DNA of 64,000 nucleotides from positions 11,694 to 75,693 of the forward strand of contig CAKPIA010000007.1 of NCBI GenBank assembly GCA_934162205.1, given 5' to 3'. Shown piece after piece: positions 36,571 to 45,933 of the stretch. This stretch comes from an uncultured Clostridia bacterium. Lineage in GTDB: Bacteria > Bacillota > Clostridia > TANB77 > CAG-508. A program made the position numbers and the translations under genes. The number at the start of each line of letters is the position of its first letter. The first letter of the stretch is position 1. The notes below the pieces were generated by a model that worked only from the letters and a program-made list of their open reading frames with translations, made no database searches and was not told the DNA's origin.

Positions 36571-37593
36571 TTATGAACAATATGTACAAAGTATTGTTTC
36601 TAAGCCAATATTTATATCTATTAATCCAATTTTATATTTATAATCTAAATCTGCTAATTCTTGTAAGATTGTTCTTAAATCTTTTTCATTAAAGTAACTT
36701 GCTTGATTTTTATATTTACTAACTAAAAATGTTTGATTAGGCTTTAAATTTAATGCTTGTGTTATATCTTTATTATATTTTAATGCAAATTTTACTAAAT
36801 ATAATTTCTTGAAATGATTATATAAAGTTACTAATATTTTTTGTATTGGTTCTTTTAAATACAATAAATTTTGAAGAACTTCCATTGCATTTTTTATATT
36901 TTTCTTTCCTAAATTATCTGTTAAATCAAATATTACACTATCTATTTGTTTTATTGATAATTTATCTATATCTTCTTTTTGTATAGTTCCATTTGTACCT
37001 ACATATTCAATTAGTTTTCTAATTTCATTAATCAAATCTTGCATACTTGTCCCACAAGACTCTATAAAATATTGTAATGTAAAATTATCTATATTTACCT
37101 TATATGCTTGACAAATTGCTTTTATTCTTTTTTGTAATTCTATTGGTTTTTGATAATCAAATTTACATGTACAACCTATTTTATCAATGGTTTTAAATAA
37201 CTCATTTTTGTCTGCATCATCTTCTGTAAAAATAACAACTGCCATTTCGTTTATTATATCTATATTATTTTTTATATATTCATTTAGTTTTTCTCTTGTA
37301 CTTACTGTTTTTGCATTTTTCTTTTTTCCATCTTTTTTAAATAAACCTGTATCTTTTGCAATTATTAGTTTTCTACTATATCCAAATGCAGGTGTTTCAA
37401 TATCTGATATAATTTCATCTATATTATTTTCATCTATTAAAATATAATTTATTCCTTTTATTAATTCGCCAAATATTTTTTTTATTTTTTTTATATCATT
37501 TTCTATTAGATATTTTTCTTCACCATATAATAAATAAATACTTGATAATTTTCCACTATTTAATTGTCTTTCTAATTCTTCTATAGATACCAT
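36571..37593 (-). CDS. holA: DNA polymerase III subunit delta
   Basis: Clamp-loader subunit that opens the sliding clamp. The 340-residue protein begins SIEELERQLNSGKLSSIYLL, then LLYGEEKYLIENDIKKI, typical of the delta N-terminal domain, and keeps the middle helical bundle and the C-terminal collar region. Sequence conservation of delta is low; the call rests on the N-terminal pattern and length. The ATG follows AAGGATGG. It lies between the debranching-enzyme gene and sleB. Confidence 0.9.
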   Translation of the reverse strand: MVSIEELERQLNSGKLSSIYLLYGEEKYLIENDIKKIKKIFGELIKGINYILIDENNIDEIISDIETPAFGYSRKLIIAKDTGLFKKDGKKKNAKTVSTREKLNEYIKNNIDIINEMAVVIFTEDDADKNELFKTIDKIGCTCKFDYQKPIELQKRIKAICQAYKVNIDNFTLQYFIESCGTSMQDLINEIRKLIEYVGTNGTIQKEDIDKLSIKQIDSVIFDLTDNLGKKNIKNAMEVLQNLLYLKEPIQKILVTLYNHFKKLYLVKFALKYNKDITQALNLKPNQTFLVSKYKNQASYFNEKDLRTILQELADLDYKYKIGLIDINIGLETILCTYCS

Positions 37594-37606
37594 TTTTCCA
37601 TCCTTA

Positions 37607-39643
37607 TTATTTTTCCAAAATTATTCTAAATACTTCTGCAACACTCCAAGCTTGTGCAAATGCTCCTTTTGGTAATTGTGGTTTTGTAGAATCATATATT
37701 TCAGAAATACTACCTATACAACCATCTTCATTTATATCTTTTGTAAAAGTTTTTGTTGTATTTCTTATTAACTTTTTCAATTCTTCTTCAATTTCTAATT
37801 TATATTTTTTGTTTTTTGTTGTTTTTAATATATTTTTTAGAGCATTATAATATAACCCCAAAAGCCAAGTCCATGTTATTCCTTGATGATAACTACTATC
37901 TCTTTTTAGAGAATCTCCTTCATATATTGGAGTATAATTCTCTTCATCTTTTGCAAGTGATTTTAATCCATAATTATTTAATAATTTCTTTTTACATACA
38001 TTTATTATATTTTGAGCTTTTTCTGAGTTACAATCTATCACTGGATAAGTTAAGCTTAAACTAAATAATTGATTTGGTCTTATTTTACTATCTCCTAATA
38101 CGTCATATAAACATTTTCTTCTTTTATTGTAGAATTTTTCATTATATGCTTTTTTACATTTTTTAGCTAAATCCGCATATTTTTTGCTATCAGTTTTTTT
38201 ACCAATTTTATTTGTTAATTCTTCCATTATTTTTAAAGCATTATACCACATTGCATTTATTTCTACTGCTTTACCATTTCTTGGTGTTATAGCTATTCCA
38301 TTACACTTTGCATCCATCCAAGTATTTTGTGTATTTTCTGTTCCTGACACCAATAAATAATCATTATCTAAATAAATATTATTATCATCAACATCTATTC
38401 CATTTATATAATTACTAATAATATTTTCTAAATGACTATAAATATTTTCCTCTACAAATTTACAATCATTTGTGTATTGTATGTATTTTCTAATTTGTTC
38501 AAATAATAAAAGTGATGCATCAACACTATTATATAATGGTCTATTATCAAATCCTGAATAACCATTTGGAACCAATCCAAATTTTATATCTCTTACATAT
38601 GTAAGTAATACTTCTTTCGCAATTTCAAACCTTTTAGGAATTAATAATAATCCTTCAAATGATATTAAACTATCTCTTCCCCAATCTAAAAACCATGGAT
38701 ATCCTGCAATTAATGTATGTAACCTAAATGATGGCCTATATACAACAAAATTGTCAGCAGCTATTAAGTATTCTTTTACTAATTCATCTCTTTCGATTTC
38801 TTTTTTAGTTTTACTTTTTTCTCTATTATCAATTAATAAAGATTCATTAAATATTTTATTTAATCTTATAATTTCTTTATCTATAAGATTTTTAACATTA
38901 ATTTCATCTATATTTTCCTCTAAAGAACAAACAAATGAAATTTCTTTTTCTTCTTCTGGATTTATTTGTATTTCAAATACTCCAGGAACAGCATGATTTT
39001 CCTCTGCTAAAAATCCTCTTTTTTCTTCCTCTATATAAAACATATTGTTAAATTGATCATCTTTATGTTCTATGTATTGTCCATCTGATACTTTTATATA
39101 TATAGGGTGCGCAGAATTTTCGTCTACAATCACTTTTATTTTAGTATTTTTTACTTCTTGTTTTATTTTAAAATTGTGATTATTATTTACACAATGAAAA
39201 TCTCTAAAGTTTACTATTGGAGCTAAATTAATTTTTGCTTTTTCTTTTCCATTTTTTATTTTGTAATATATACCTACTGTATTTTTTCCATATTCCATGC
39301 AAATAATTTTTGTTATTTCTGTGTCTTCTACTTTATATGTATAAATAGGTACAAAGTCTTTTCTAAAACTTTGTTGATTTTTAAAACCTTCTGATATAAA
39401 TTGTTTTCCTACATTTGTAAACAATTCATATTTTTTATTACCAATTTCAATACTTTCATCAACTTTAGATAATATTACATATCTTCTTGCTGGTGGTGTA
39501 AGAGGAGCCACAAGCAATCCATGATATTTTCTTGTATTTGCTCCAATTATTGTTGAAGCAGAATATCCTCCAATACCATTTGTTATTATCCATTCTTTTT
39601 TTAAACCTTCTTCTAAAGTTAATTTTTCTTTAGTAAATTCCAT
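37607..39643 (-). CDS. Glycogen-debranching-type amylo-alpha-1,6-glucosidase
   Basis: A 678-residue protein with an N-terminal GDE_N domain (about 8-225) and a C-terminal (alpha/alpha)6 amylo-1,6-glucosidase domain (about 280-678). Motifs include GIGGYSASTIIGANTRKYHG near the start, YPWFLDWGRDSLISFEGL, and TWMDAKCNG. It would remove alpha-1,6 branch residues from glycogen stubs. There is no signal peptide. Together with the GH15 enzyme at 295 it suggests intracellular glycogen use. I chose the ATG at 39643 behind GGAGG. It starts 13 nt after yvcK. Confidence 0.92.
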   Translation of the reverse strand: MEFTKEKLTLEEGLKKEWIITNGIGGYSASTIIGANTRKYHGLLVAPLTPPARRYVILSKVDESIEIGNKKYELFTNVGKQFISEGFKNQQSFRKDFVPIYTYKVEDTEITKIICMEYGKNTVGIYYKIKNGKEKAKINLAPIVNFRDFHCVNNNHNFKIKQEVKNTKIKVIVDENSAHPIYIKVSDGQYIEHKDDQFNNMFYIEEEKRGFLAEENHAVPGVFEIQINPEEEKEISFVCSLEENIDEINVKNLIDKEIIRLNKIFNESLLIDNREKSKTKKEIERDELVKEYLIAADNFVVYRPSFRLHTLIAGYPWFLDWGRDSLISFEGLLLIPKRFEIAKEVLLTYVRDIKFGLVPNGYSGFDNRPLYNSVDASLLLFEQIRKYIQYTNDCKFVEENIYSHLENIISNYINGIDVDDNNIYLDNDYLLVSGTENTQNTWMDAKCNGIAITPRNGKAVEINAMWYNALKIMEELTNKIGKKTDSKKYADLAKKCKKAYNEKFYNKRRKCLYDVLGDSKIRPNQLFSLSLTYPVIDCNSEKAQNIINVCKKKLLNNYGLKSLAKDEENYTPIYEGDSLKRDSSYHQGITWTWLLGLYYNALKNILKTTKNKKYKLEIEEELKKLIRNTTKTFTKDINEDGCIGSISEIYDSTKPQLPKGAFAQAWSVAEVFRIILEK

Positions 39644-39656
39644 CTTTTCCTCCAAA

Positions 39657-41459
39657 TTATTTATTCCATCTACTATTTTGTAACTTATCCATCATTTCTT
39701 GTCTTATTTCATCTGGTGTTTTATGTTTTTGCTCCTCTGTTGCTTTTATATTTACATTTTCTTTTTTCTTAGTAGTTCTTGATTTTGTTTCTGTCTTTTT
39801 AGATTTTGTAGTTTTTGTTTTCTTCTCAACATTTTCTTCTTTTTTTACAGGCTTTTTCTTTTCTTCCGTCTTTTCTTTTTTTACTTTTTCTTTTGATTTT
39901 TCTTCATCATTAGATATGTCAAATTTATATATATCTTCTTCATTTTTCTTTGTTTTAGTAGCTTTTGATGTTGATTTTCTCTTTATTTTCTCATCAGCTT
40001 CTTTTATAGATGCTATTCTATCACTATATTTGTTACTAAACTTACTTTTTCTTTTTGACTTATCATCTTTGTCTGCCTTTTTATTTGTTTTACTTGATAA
40101 TTTTTTTATTTTCTCAATTCTTTTATCTGATTGTAATTTACTATTCATCATTAAGTATTGAGGGTCATTTTGTTTATCTTTATATTTTAAATCATCACAA
40201 ATTATCTCTATTATAGATGCTGCAACTAAAATAGGATCATGTCTTATTCTATCACCTTGTATCATTGATAAATTTCTTTGAATAAAATATATTCCCTTTT
40301 CTTTTACATCATCAACTGTTTGTTCTACTATATCTTTTCCTTCCATATTATATTTTTTAATAAACTCTGGAATAACTTCACCAGTATCATATATACAATA
40401 ATCAATCATTCCTTCACCACAATGGTCTATTATTGCATTTAAATGATCTGCAACACTAAAGTTATCTGTTTGACCTGGTTCTGTCATAATATTACTTACA
40501 TATATTTTTATTGCTTTGCTATCTTTTATTTCTCTAGCAACTCCACTTACTAATAAGTTAGGAATTACATTTGTATATAAACTTCCAGGTCCTATTACTA
40601 TACAATCAGCATTTCTTATTGCATCTATTACACCTGGTGCAGGTTTACAATTATTTGGATTTAAAAAGATTCTGTTTATTTTTGTTACTTTATCATATGC
40701 AACTTCTGCTATTCTATCTTTATCTTCTATAATATATCCATTATCTAGTTCTGCACAAATTTTCATTTCTTCTAATGTAACTGGTATAACTTTTCCTATC
40801 ATATTTATAACTTCATTACTTTTTATTACAGATTCTTCAAAATTTCCATTTATATTTTTCATTGCTGAAAAATATATGTCAGAAAAAGATAATCCACTTA
40901 ATTTACCAGAATCAAATTTATAATTAAACAATTTATCAACTTGTCCTTCTTTTGAAGCTAATGCAACAATACTATCTTTAACATCATCTAATGGCATTAC
41001 TTGCATTGTTTCTCTTGAATTTGAAGGAGTTTTTCCATATTCAGATACTGTTACTATTGCAGTAACATTGCTTGTATATGATTTAATTCCTGAAAGAACA
41101 GTATTTAATCCTGTTCCACCACCTATAACAACTATGTTAGGACCTTTTTGAAATACTGTTTTATTAAATATTAATGAGTTTACATTAACATTTTTCTTAT
41201 TTTCCATTCTATCATCTGTTGCTTCTATCATAAGTTCTAGGTTTCTTTTATTTATAAAAATAATTCCTAATACTATACAACTAAATCCAATAACAAATGA
41301 TATTACAATCTTTCCTATTTCTACAAATCCAAAATCTATTTCTTTAGATACTATTATTTTAGATATTCCATAACAAGTTAGAGCTATACCAACTAATATT
41401 AACAATATCCATCTTTTCATTTTTGCTCCTGATTTAAACCATTCAAAAAAGCCTTTCAT
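39657..41459 (-). CDS. yvcK: YvcK-type gluconeogenesis/morphogenesis factor with membrane anchor and Lys-rich tail
   Basis: A CofD-fold protein needed for growth on gluconeogenic carbon and for shape in B. subtilis. The nucleotide-sugar-binding motif VVIGGGTGLNTVLSGI lies near 110-125, and the core extends to about 425. Two features differ from B. subtilis YvcK (about 320 aa): two N-terminal membrane segments (about 13-60) and a Lys/Glu-rich disordered tail of about 150 residues. I chose the ATG at 41459 behind AAGGAAG, 25 nt after murB. The rapZ and whiA genes that often accompany yvcK are not here. Confidence 0.9.
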   Translation of the reverse strand: MKGFFEWFKSGAKMKRWILLILVGIALTCYGISKIIVSKEIDFGFVEIGKIVISFVIGFSCIVLGIIFINKRNLELMIEATDDRMENKKNVNVNSLIFNKTVFQKGPNIVVIGGGTGLNTVLSGIKSYTSNVTAIVTVSEYGKTPSNSRETMQVMPLDDVKDSIVALASKEGQVDKLFNYKFDSGKLSGLSFSDIYFSAMKNINGNFEESVIKSNEVINMIGKVIPVTLEEMKICAELDNGYIIEDKDRIAEVAYDKVTKINRIFLNPNNCKPAPGVIDAIRNADCIVIGPGSLYTNVIPNLLVSGVAREIKDSKAIKIYVSNIMTEPGQTDNFSVADHLNAIIDHCGEGMIDYCIYDTGEVIPEFIKKYNMEGKDIVEQTVDDVKEKGIYFIQRNLSMIQGDRIRHDPILVAASIIEIICDDLKYKDKQNDPQYLMMNSKLQSDKRIEKIKKLSSKTNKKADKDDKSKRKSKFSNKYSDRIASIKEADEKIKRKSTSKATKTKKNEEDIYKFDISNDEEKSKEKVKKEKTEEKKKPVKKEENVEKKTKTTKSKKTETKSRTTKKKENVNIKATEEQKHKTPDEIRQEMMDKLQNSRWNK

Positions 41460-41484
41460 TTTTATTCTTCCTTTCTTATTGTTA

Positions 41485-42408
41485 CTAATTTTCACCAATT
41501 ATTTCTATTTCTAAATTTATTTTCTTTTTAAATTTTTCATAAACCTTTTGTTTTACATATTCTGTTAGTTTTATAACATCATCTGCCGTTGCATTTCCTG
41601 TATTTATTACAAATCCAGCATGTTTATTAGATATCTCTGCCCCACCAATTTTATAGCCTTTTAATCCACACTCGTCAATTAATTTTGCTGTTATAAAATC
41701 TTCTCCTCTTTTAAATGTACTACCTGCACTAGGAAATTCTATTGGTTGTTTTTCTTTTCTATATGTTGTATATTCTTTCATTTTGTTTTCTATATTTTCT
41801 TTAATTCCTTTTTTTAATTTTAGAGTAGTCTCTAAAATTATATATTTTTCTTTACTAAACAAACTATTTCTATATTCAAATTGATGCTCAGCATTTGTAA
41901 TTGTTTTTATATTTCCATTTAAATCAATATATTTAGTTTCTAGAACTATATCTTTCATTTCTTTTCCATGAGCTCCTGCATTCATTCTTATTGCTCCACC
42001 TATAGTTCCTGGTATACCGGCAAATTCTTCAAATCCTTCTATACTTTCATTTAGTAGTTTGTGTGCCAAAAAGCCCAATTGAACTCCACTACCAACTTTT
42101 ACCAAAACATCTTCATTTTTATATTCTACATTAAATTCTTTTAATTCTACTTTTAATGTAATTCCTCTTATTCCTTTATCTTTTACTAAAATATTACTTC
42201 CATTTCCTAAAACGTATAAAGGTATATTATTAGTAGTAGCAACTTTAATTGTATTTTTTACATCATCTAATTCTGTTGCTTTTATAAATATATCAGCAGG
42301 TCCTCCAATTTTAAATGAAGTGTGCTTGCTCATATCTTCATCTATTTTTATCTTTTCTGTTGAAATCCCCAACTCTTCTAAACTAAGTATTATATCTTCT
42401 TTATTCAA
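41485..42408 (-). CDS. murB: UDP-N-acetylenolpyruvoylglucosamine reductase
   Basis: FAD-dependent reductase that makes UDP-MurNAc for peptidoglycan. The 307-residue protein has LGNGSNILVKD, AGIPGTIGGAIRMNAGAHG and FPSAGSTFKRG; the Ser in SAGSTF is the proton donor of type IIa enzymes. The C-terminal Glu region is present. The start is TTG, with GGAGGT about 9-10 nt upstream. It forms a murB-yvcK-debranching operon with short gaps. Confidence 0.95.
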   Translation of the reverse strand: MNKEDIILSLEELGISTEKIKIDEDMSKHTSFKIGGPADIFIKATELDDVKNTIKVATTNNIPLYVLGNGSNILVKDKGIRGITLKVELKEFNVEYKNEDVLVKVGSGVQLGFLAHKLLNESIEGFEEFAGIPGTIGGAIRMNAGAHGKEMKDIVLETKYIDLNGNIKTITNAEHQFEYRNSLFSKEKYIILETTLKLKKGIKENIENKMKEYTTYRKEKQPIEFPSAGSTFKRGEDFITAKLIDECGLKGYKIGGAEISNKHAGFVINTGNATADDVIKLTEYVKQKVYEKFKKKINLEIEIIGEN

Positions 42409-42426
42409 GACGACATTACCTCCAAA

Positions 42427-42918
42427 TTAATTATTATTAACATATAATGCCTCTCCCGCATTATTTTTTAATTTTGTTTTATTAATAGCCTCACCAGTTG
42501 TATAATTAACTATATATTCATCTTTTAATTTTGCTATTCCTAATTTTTCTGCATTATTTTTTGTAATTAAATAATAATTTTCTATATTTGTATCTTTTAA
42601 TTCTATTTTATTAGTCTCATCAAATTTAAAATAATATTTTGAATTTTCTTTTACTATATTATTATTATTTATGTTATCATCTGTCAATTTAACCCCAACA
42701 AAACTAGAATTTATATTAACTTTACTTGTTGCACTATATTTTGTATATTCCTCCAATACTGCATGTTGAACCATTAATAATTCTGTAGATAATTTACCAT
42801 CTTCTGAAGTTTTTATTGAATTAAGTCCAGTATATGTTCCTACTCCCGCTAATATTAATATTAGTATTATTGTTACTATTAATGATAATAACGTTATTCC
42901 ATTTTTTGATTTTAACAT
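42427..42918 (-). CDS. Pseudopilin-like protein with prepilin leader (2)
   Basis: A 163-residue protein with a short basic leader (MLKSKNG), then ITLLSLIVTIILILILAG. Cleavage after G7 would leave Ser at mature position 5, again without the classical Glu. The remainder is a small Asn/Lys-rich extracytoplasmic domain without recognised motifs. The ATG follows AAAGGAG. It resembles the gene at 34851 only in the leader and helix. It lies directly before murB with an 18-nt gap, which may be chance. Confidence 0.8.
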   Translation of the reverse strand: MLKSKNGITLLSLIVTIILILILAGVGTYTGLNSIKTSEDGKLSTELLMVQHAVLEEYTKYSATSKVNINSSFVGVKLTDDNINNNNIVKENSKYYFKFDETNKIELKDTNIENYYLITKNNAEKLGIAKLKDEYIVNYTTGEAINKTKLKNNAGEALYVNNN

Positions 42919-43057
42919 TTATTTTTCTCCTTTGTTTTTTTCATTAAGATATTATCATTTTTTTTGTAAATTTACAACCTGTTTACAAAATTTTTGTTAT
43001 TGGGAGACAAAGTAATATATTAACAATATTAATAATTTATTAAATTAAACAAAATAT

Positions 43058-43086
43058 TTGAAAATTAAGGAATTTTATAGTATAAT
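43058..43086 (+). promoter_or_regulatory. Promoter of the nfeD-SPFH operon
   Basis: TTGAAA (43058-43063) and TATAAT (43081-43086) are spaced by 17 nt. Transcription should begin near 43093, ahead of TAGGAGGT and the ATG at 43119. Confidence 0.8.
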
Positions 43087-43118
43087 AGAAATAGTTTTAT
43101 TATTAGGAGGTAATTTTT

Positions 43119-43562
43119 ATGTGGCAAATTTGGTTAATAGCAGCTGGCATATTTTTTGTAGCTGAAATTATTACAATAGGATTTTTAATTTTTTGGTTAG
43201 GAATTGGTGCACTTTTAGCAATGATAGTTAGCTTTTTTACAAGCAATATTATTATTCAAACTGCTGTATTTGTAATATCATCAACCATACTTATATTTGT
43301 AACAAAGCCTTTAGTTAATAAAATTACAAAAAATGATAAAACAGTTTCAACAAATGTTTACTCTATAATTGGAAAAAGAGGTATTGTTATTGAAGATATA
43401 AACTTAGTTGAAGGTAAAGGTCAAATAAAAGTAGATGGAGAAGTTTGGTCTGCCATATGTAATGGTAATGTAACCATACCTTCTGGAACAGAAATTACTG
43501 TTTTAGAAATAAGAGGCGTAAAAGCATTAGTAGAACCTATTGATTCTACAATTAAAATTTAG
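43119..43562 (+). CDS. NfeD-family membrane protein
   Basis: A 147-residue protein with two to three N-terminal membrane segments (about 3-75) and a C-terminal OB-fold domain (about 85-147, IGKRGIVIEDINLVEGKGQI). NfeD proteins pair with stomatin-like (SPFH) proteins, here encoded 50 nt downstream. The pair is thought to organise membrane microdomains. The ATG follows TAGGAGGT. Confidence 0.92.
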   Translation: MWQIWLIAAGIFFVAEIITIGFLIFWLGIGALLAMIVSFFTSNIIIQTAVFVISSTILIFVTKPLVNKITKNDKTVSTNVYSIIGKRGIVIEDINLVEGKGQIKVDGEVWSAICNGNVTIPSGTEITVLEIRGVKALVEPIDSTIKI

Positions 43563-43612
43563 TTATTAATATTTTATTATTTATATATTTTTAATATAAG
43601 GAGGAAATTAAA

Positions 43613-44521
43613 ATGGCTTTTTTATTAATTTTACTTGTTATAATATTAATTATAGCATTTAAATCAATTAAAGTTGTTAGACAATCTGAGGTATATATAA
43701 TTGAAAGATTAGGTAAATTCCATAAAGTTGCTGATGCAGGTCTTACAATTATAATTCCATTTGTTGATCATGTAAGAAGTGTTGTTAGTTTAAAACAACA
43801 AACAATGGATATTCCACCTCAAGGTGTTATTACAAAAGATAATGTTACAATTACAATAGATACTGTTGTGTTCTACCAAGTAACAGATCCAGCTAAAGCA
43901 GTATACGAAATTCAAAGTTTAAAAAAAGGTATTGAATATCTTGCTATTACAACTATTCGTGATATTGTTGGTAAAATGGATTTAGATGAAACATTTAGTT
44001 CTAGAGACGGAATTAACCAAAAATTAAGAGTTATTCTTGATGAAGCAACAGATAGATGGGGATGTAAAATAGACAGAGTTGAAATTAAAGATATTAACCC
44101 ACCTGCAGACATTAGAGATGCAATGGAGAAACAAATGAATGCAGAAAGAAATAAAAGAGCTTTAATTCTTGAAGCTGAAGCTCAAAGACAATCTGCAATT
44201 ACTATTGCACAAGGTAGAAAAGAAGCTGCTATATTAGATGCAGAAGCTGAAAAAGAATCAAAAATAAGAAGAGCTGATGGTGAGGCTCAAGCTATAAAAG
44301 CTGTTGCTGATGCTAAAGCTAAAGAAATTCAAATGGTTTATGAGGCAATAAAAAATGCTGATCCAGATGAAAAATTAGTACAAATTAAATCTTTAGAGGC
44401 TTTAAAAGAAATTGCTAATGGAGAAGCTAATAAAGTATTTATACCTTTTGAAGCAACAAATACTTTAAGTAGTTTAGGTGCAATTAAAGAAATAATTAAA
44501 GATGATAAAAAATCTAAATAG
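43613..44521 (+). CDS. SPFH/band-7 (stomatin-like) protein
   Basis: A 302-residue membrane-anchored protein: N-terminal hydrophobic segment (1-18), SPFH domain (about 20-180, beginning VVRQSEVYIIERLGKF), a long Ala/Glu-rich coiled coil (about 180-265) and a short tail. This is the classical partner of NfeD, and it is closer to stomatin/QmcA than to HflK. Membrane scaffolding is the accepted role. The ATG follows AAGGAGG. Confidence 0.94.
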   Translation: MAFLLILLVIILIIAFKSIKVVRQSEVYIIERLGKFHKVADAGLTIIIPFVDHVRSVVSLKQQTMDIPPQGVITKDNVTITIDTVVFYQVTDPAKAVYEIQSLKKGIEYLAITTIRDIVGKMDLDETFSSRDGINQKLRVILDEATDRWGCKIDRVEIKDINPPADIRDAMEKQMNAERNKRALILEAEAQRQSAITIAQGRKEAAILDAEAEKESKIRRADGEAQAIKAVADAKAKEIQMVYEAIKNADPDEKLVQIKSLEALKEIANGEANKVFIPFEATNTLSSLGAIKEIIKDDKKSK

Positions 44522-44534
44522 TATTTAATTACAT

Positions 44535-44572
44535 AAAAAAGAGAGATTAATTATAATCTCTCTTTTTTTTAT
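44535..44572. terminator. Terminator after the SPFH gene
   Basis: GAGAGATTA and TAATCTCTC pair around a 4-nt loop with a run of A before and T after. It separates the plus-strand SPFH gene from the convergent GH73-like gene. Confidence 0.88.
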
Positions 44573-44583
44573 AGTTTTGCTAT

Positions 44584-45267
44584 TTAGCAACCGGATTTTA
44601 TAATCATTTTCATTGCAGAAAATACATTACTATCCCAACCAGAACCACTATATCCTACATAAGTAGGTGCTATACTAGATACAGTGGTTAAGTCCTTTGA
44701 TATGTAGCCATTTTGCAAATTGTTAAAAGTATATTCTATACCTTCTTCTTCGCTTTCAAAGCTTGCATAACCATTGCTACCCATTGTACCTGTATAATTG
44801 TTTAGACAAGCATCATATTGAGCCCATCCTGACTCTTGAGCAATAATACCACAAATAAATATAGCATTTACATTATATTCTTGCTCCATCTCCCAAATGA
44901 ACTCTGCATTTCTTTCATAGAAACCAGTATAATCATATGGAAGTTCTTCCATTAATTTTACAAAGTCCTCTTTAGATAAACCACATGATTCACCCAAATT
45001 CATCGAGAAATTCATTTTTTCCAGTACTTCTTCTACAGAAATGTAATTTATTTCTTCTTCCGTTACCGAAGTATCTGTTGAGATATTGTCATTATTAACA
45101 ATTATAATCTCTGTTGTTTCTAATGCTTTTCCTGCAATTTCTTTAGTCTTTACCTCCTTGAACCGGTTACTTTGTTCAGTTGTTGCTTTAATATTATTTA
45201 CACATGTAAATAATATCATTCCGCCTAAAATCATACTTGTTGCAACAACCTTCATAACTTTCTTCAT
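44584..45267 (-). CDS. Secreted GH73-like glucosaminidase with an ordinary CGG codon
   Basis: A 227-residue protein with a signal peptide (1-28), a Glu/Thr-rich linker and a lysozyme-like domain (about 115-227). NAIFICGIIAQESGWAQYD supplies the catalytic Glu region, and YTGTMG and WDSNVF fit endo-beta-N-acetylglucosaminidases. It would cut wall glycan strands. The ATG follows AAGGAGG. R35 is written CGG (45163-45165), one of only two ordinary CGG codons I find in the window. The gene stands alone, and its codon choice (more C and G than neighbours) hints at acquisition. Confidence 0.82.
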   Translation of the reverse strand: MKKVMKVVATSMILGGMILFTCVNNIKATTEQSNRFKEVKTKEIAGKALETTEIIIVNNDNISTDTSVTEEEINYISVEEVLEKMNFSMNLGESCGLSKEDFVKLMEELPYDYTGFYERNAEFIWEMEQEYNVNAIFICGIIAQESGWAQYDACLNNYTGTMGSNGYASFESEEEGIEYTFNNLQNGYISKDLTTVSSIAPTYVGYSGSGWDSNVFSAMKMIIKSGC

Positions 45268-45432
45268 TCGTTCTTTTCCTCCTTAAACTATAAAATATAT
45301 AAAGTTACATAATATATTATACCATATTTTTACATTTATCTCAACCTTTAAAGCCTATTTTCCAGCATTTTCTTTAAAAATGGCAAAAAAAATTAGATGT
45401 TTTATCATCCAATTTCTTAATATTATTTAATT

Positions 45433-45759
45433 TTAGTTTGATGCCCATCTTAACATCTTAATTTCTTTATACTTGTTTAACACTTCTGAATATTTTTCAT
45501 AATCTTCTTCCCATAATGTATTAGGTACTTTATCAAATGCATTAAATATTTTTTCAGCTTCTGATAAATATATAATTTGTTCTTGTACATTTAAATTTTC
45601 ATATCTTTTTGAGAAATTATATAATTTATCTAATGTTTGGTTTGCTTCTATAAAAGTCCAAAAATCTTTTACATTAACTCCAAATAATTTTAATTGTAAA
45701 ATTGCATATCCTATTAATAATGCTATTACAAATAATAAAATATAAATTACATAAAACAA
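45433..45759 (-). CDS. Small membrane-anchored protein of unknown function
   Basis: A 108-residue protein with one N-terminal membrane segment (about 2-22) and a helical cytoplasmic domain rich in Asn, Glu and Lys. The start codon is TTG, 8 nt behind AAGGAGG. I do not recognise the family. It lies downstream of clpC but is separated from it by a hairpin terminator, so it is probably transcribed on its own. Confidence 0.7.
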   Translation of the reverse strand: MFYVIYILLFVIALLIGYAILQLKLFGVNVKDFWTFIEANQTLDKLYNFSKRYENLNVQEQIIYLSEAEKIFNAFDKVPNTLWEEDYEKYSEVLNKYKEIKMLRWASN

Positions 45760-45883
45760 TTTAAATTCCTCCTTATTGATTCTATTGAATCACCACAATA
45801 TCTATTATAGCATATATTTGAAACATTTGCAACACTTTTGAAAAATTTACATAAAATATTTTAACATTATTGTTTTTTTACTA

Positions 45884-45926
45884 TATAAAAGAGACAAACT
45901 ATATTATAGTCCATCTCTTTTATAAC
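45884..45926. terminator. Terminator after clpC
   Basis: TATAAAAGAGA and TCTCTTTTATA form an 11-bp stem, with ACTATA/TATAGT pairing inside the loop. It follows the clpC stop codon on the minus strand. Confidence 0.75.
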
Positions 45927-45933
45927 TTTTTAT

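Noticed and set aside
45268..45432. Riboswitch upstream of the GH73-like gene
   Set aside because: The region is short and AT-rich and shows no conserved core that I recognise.
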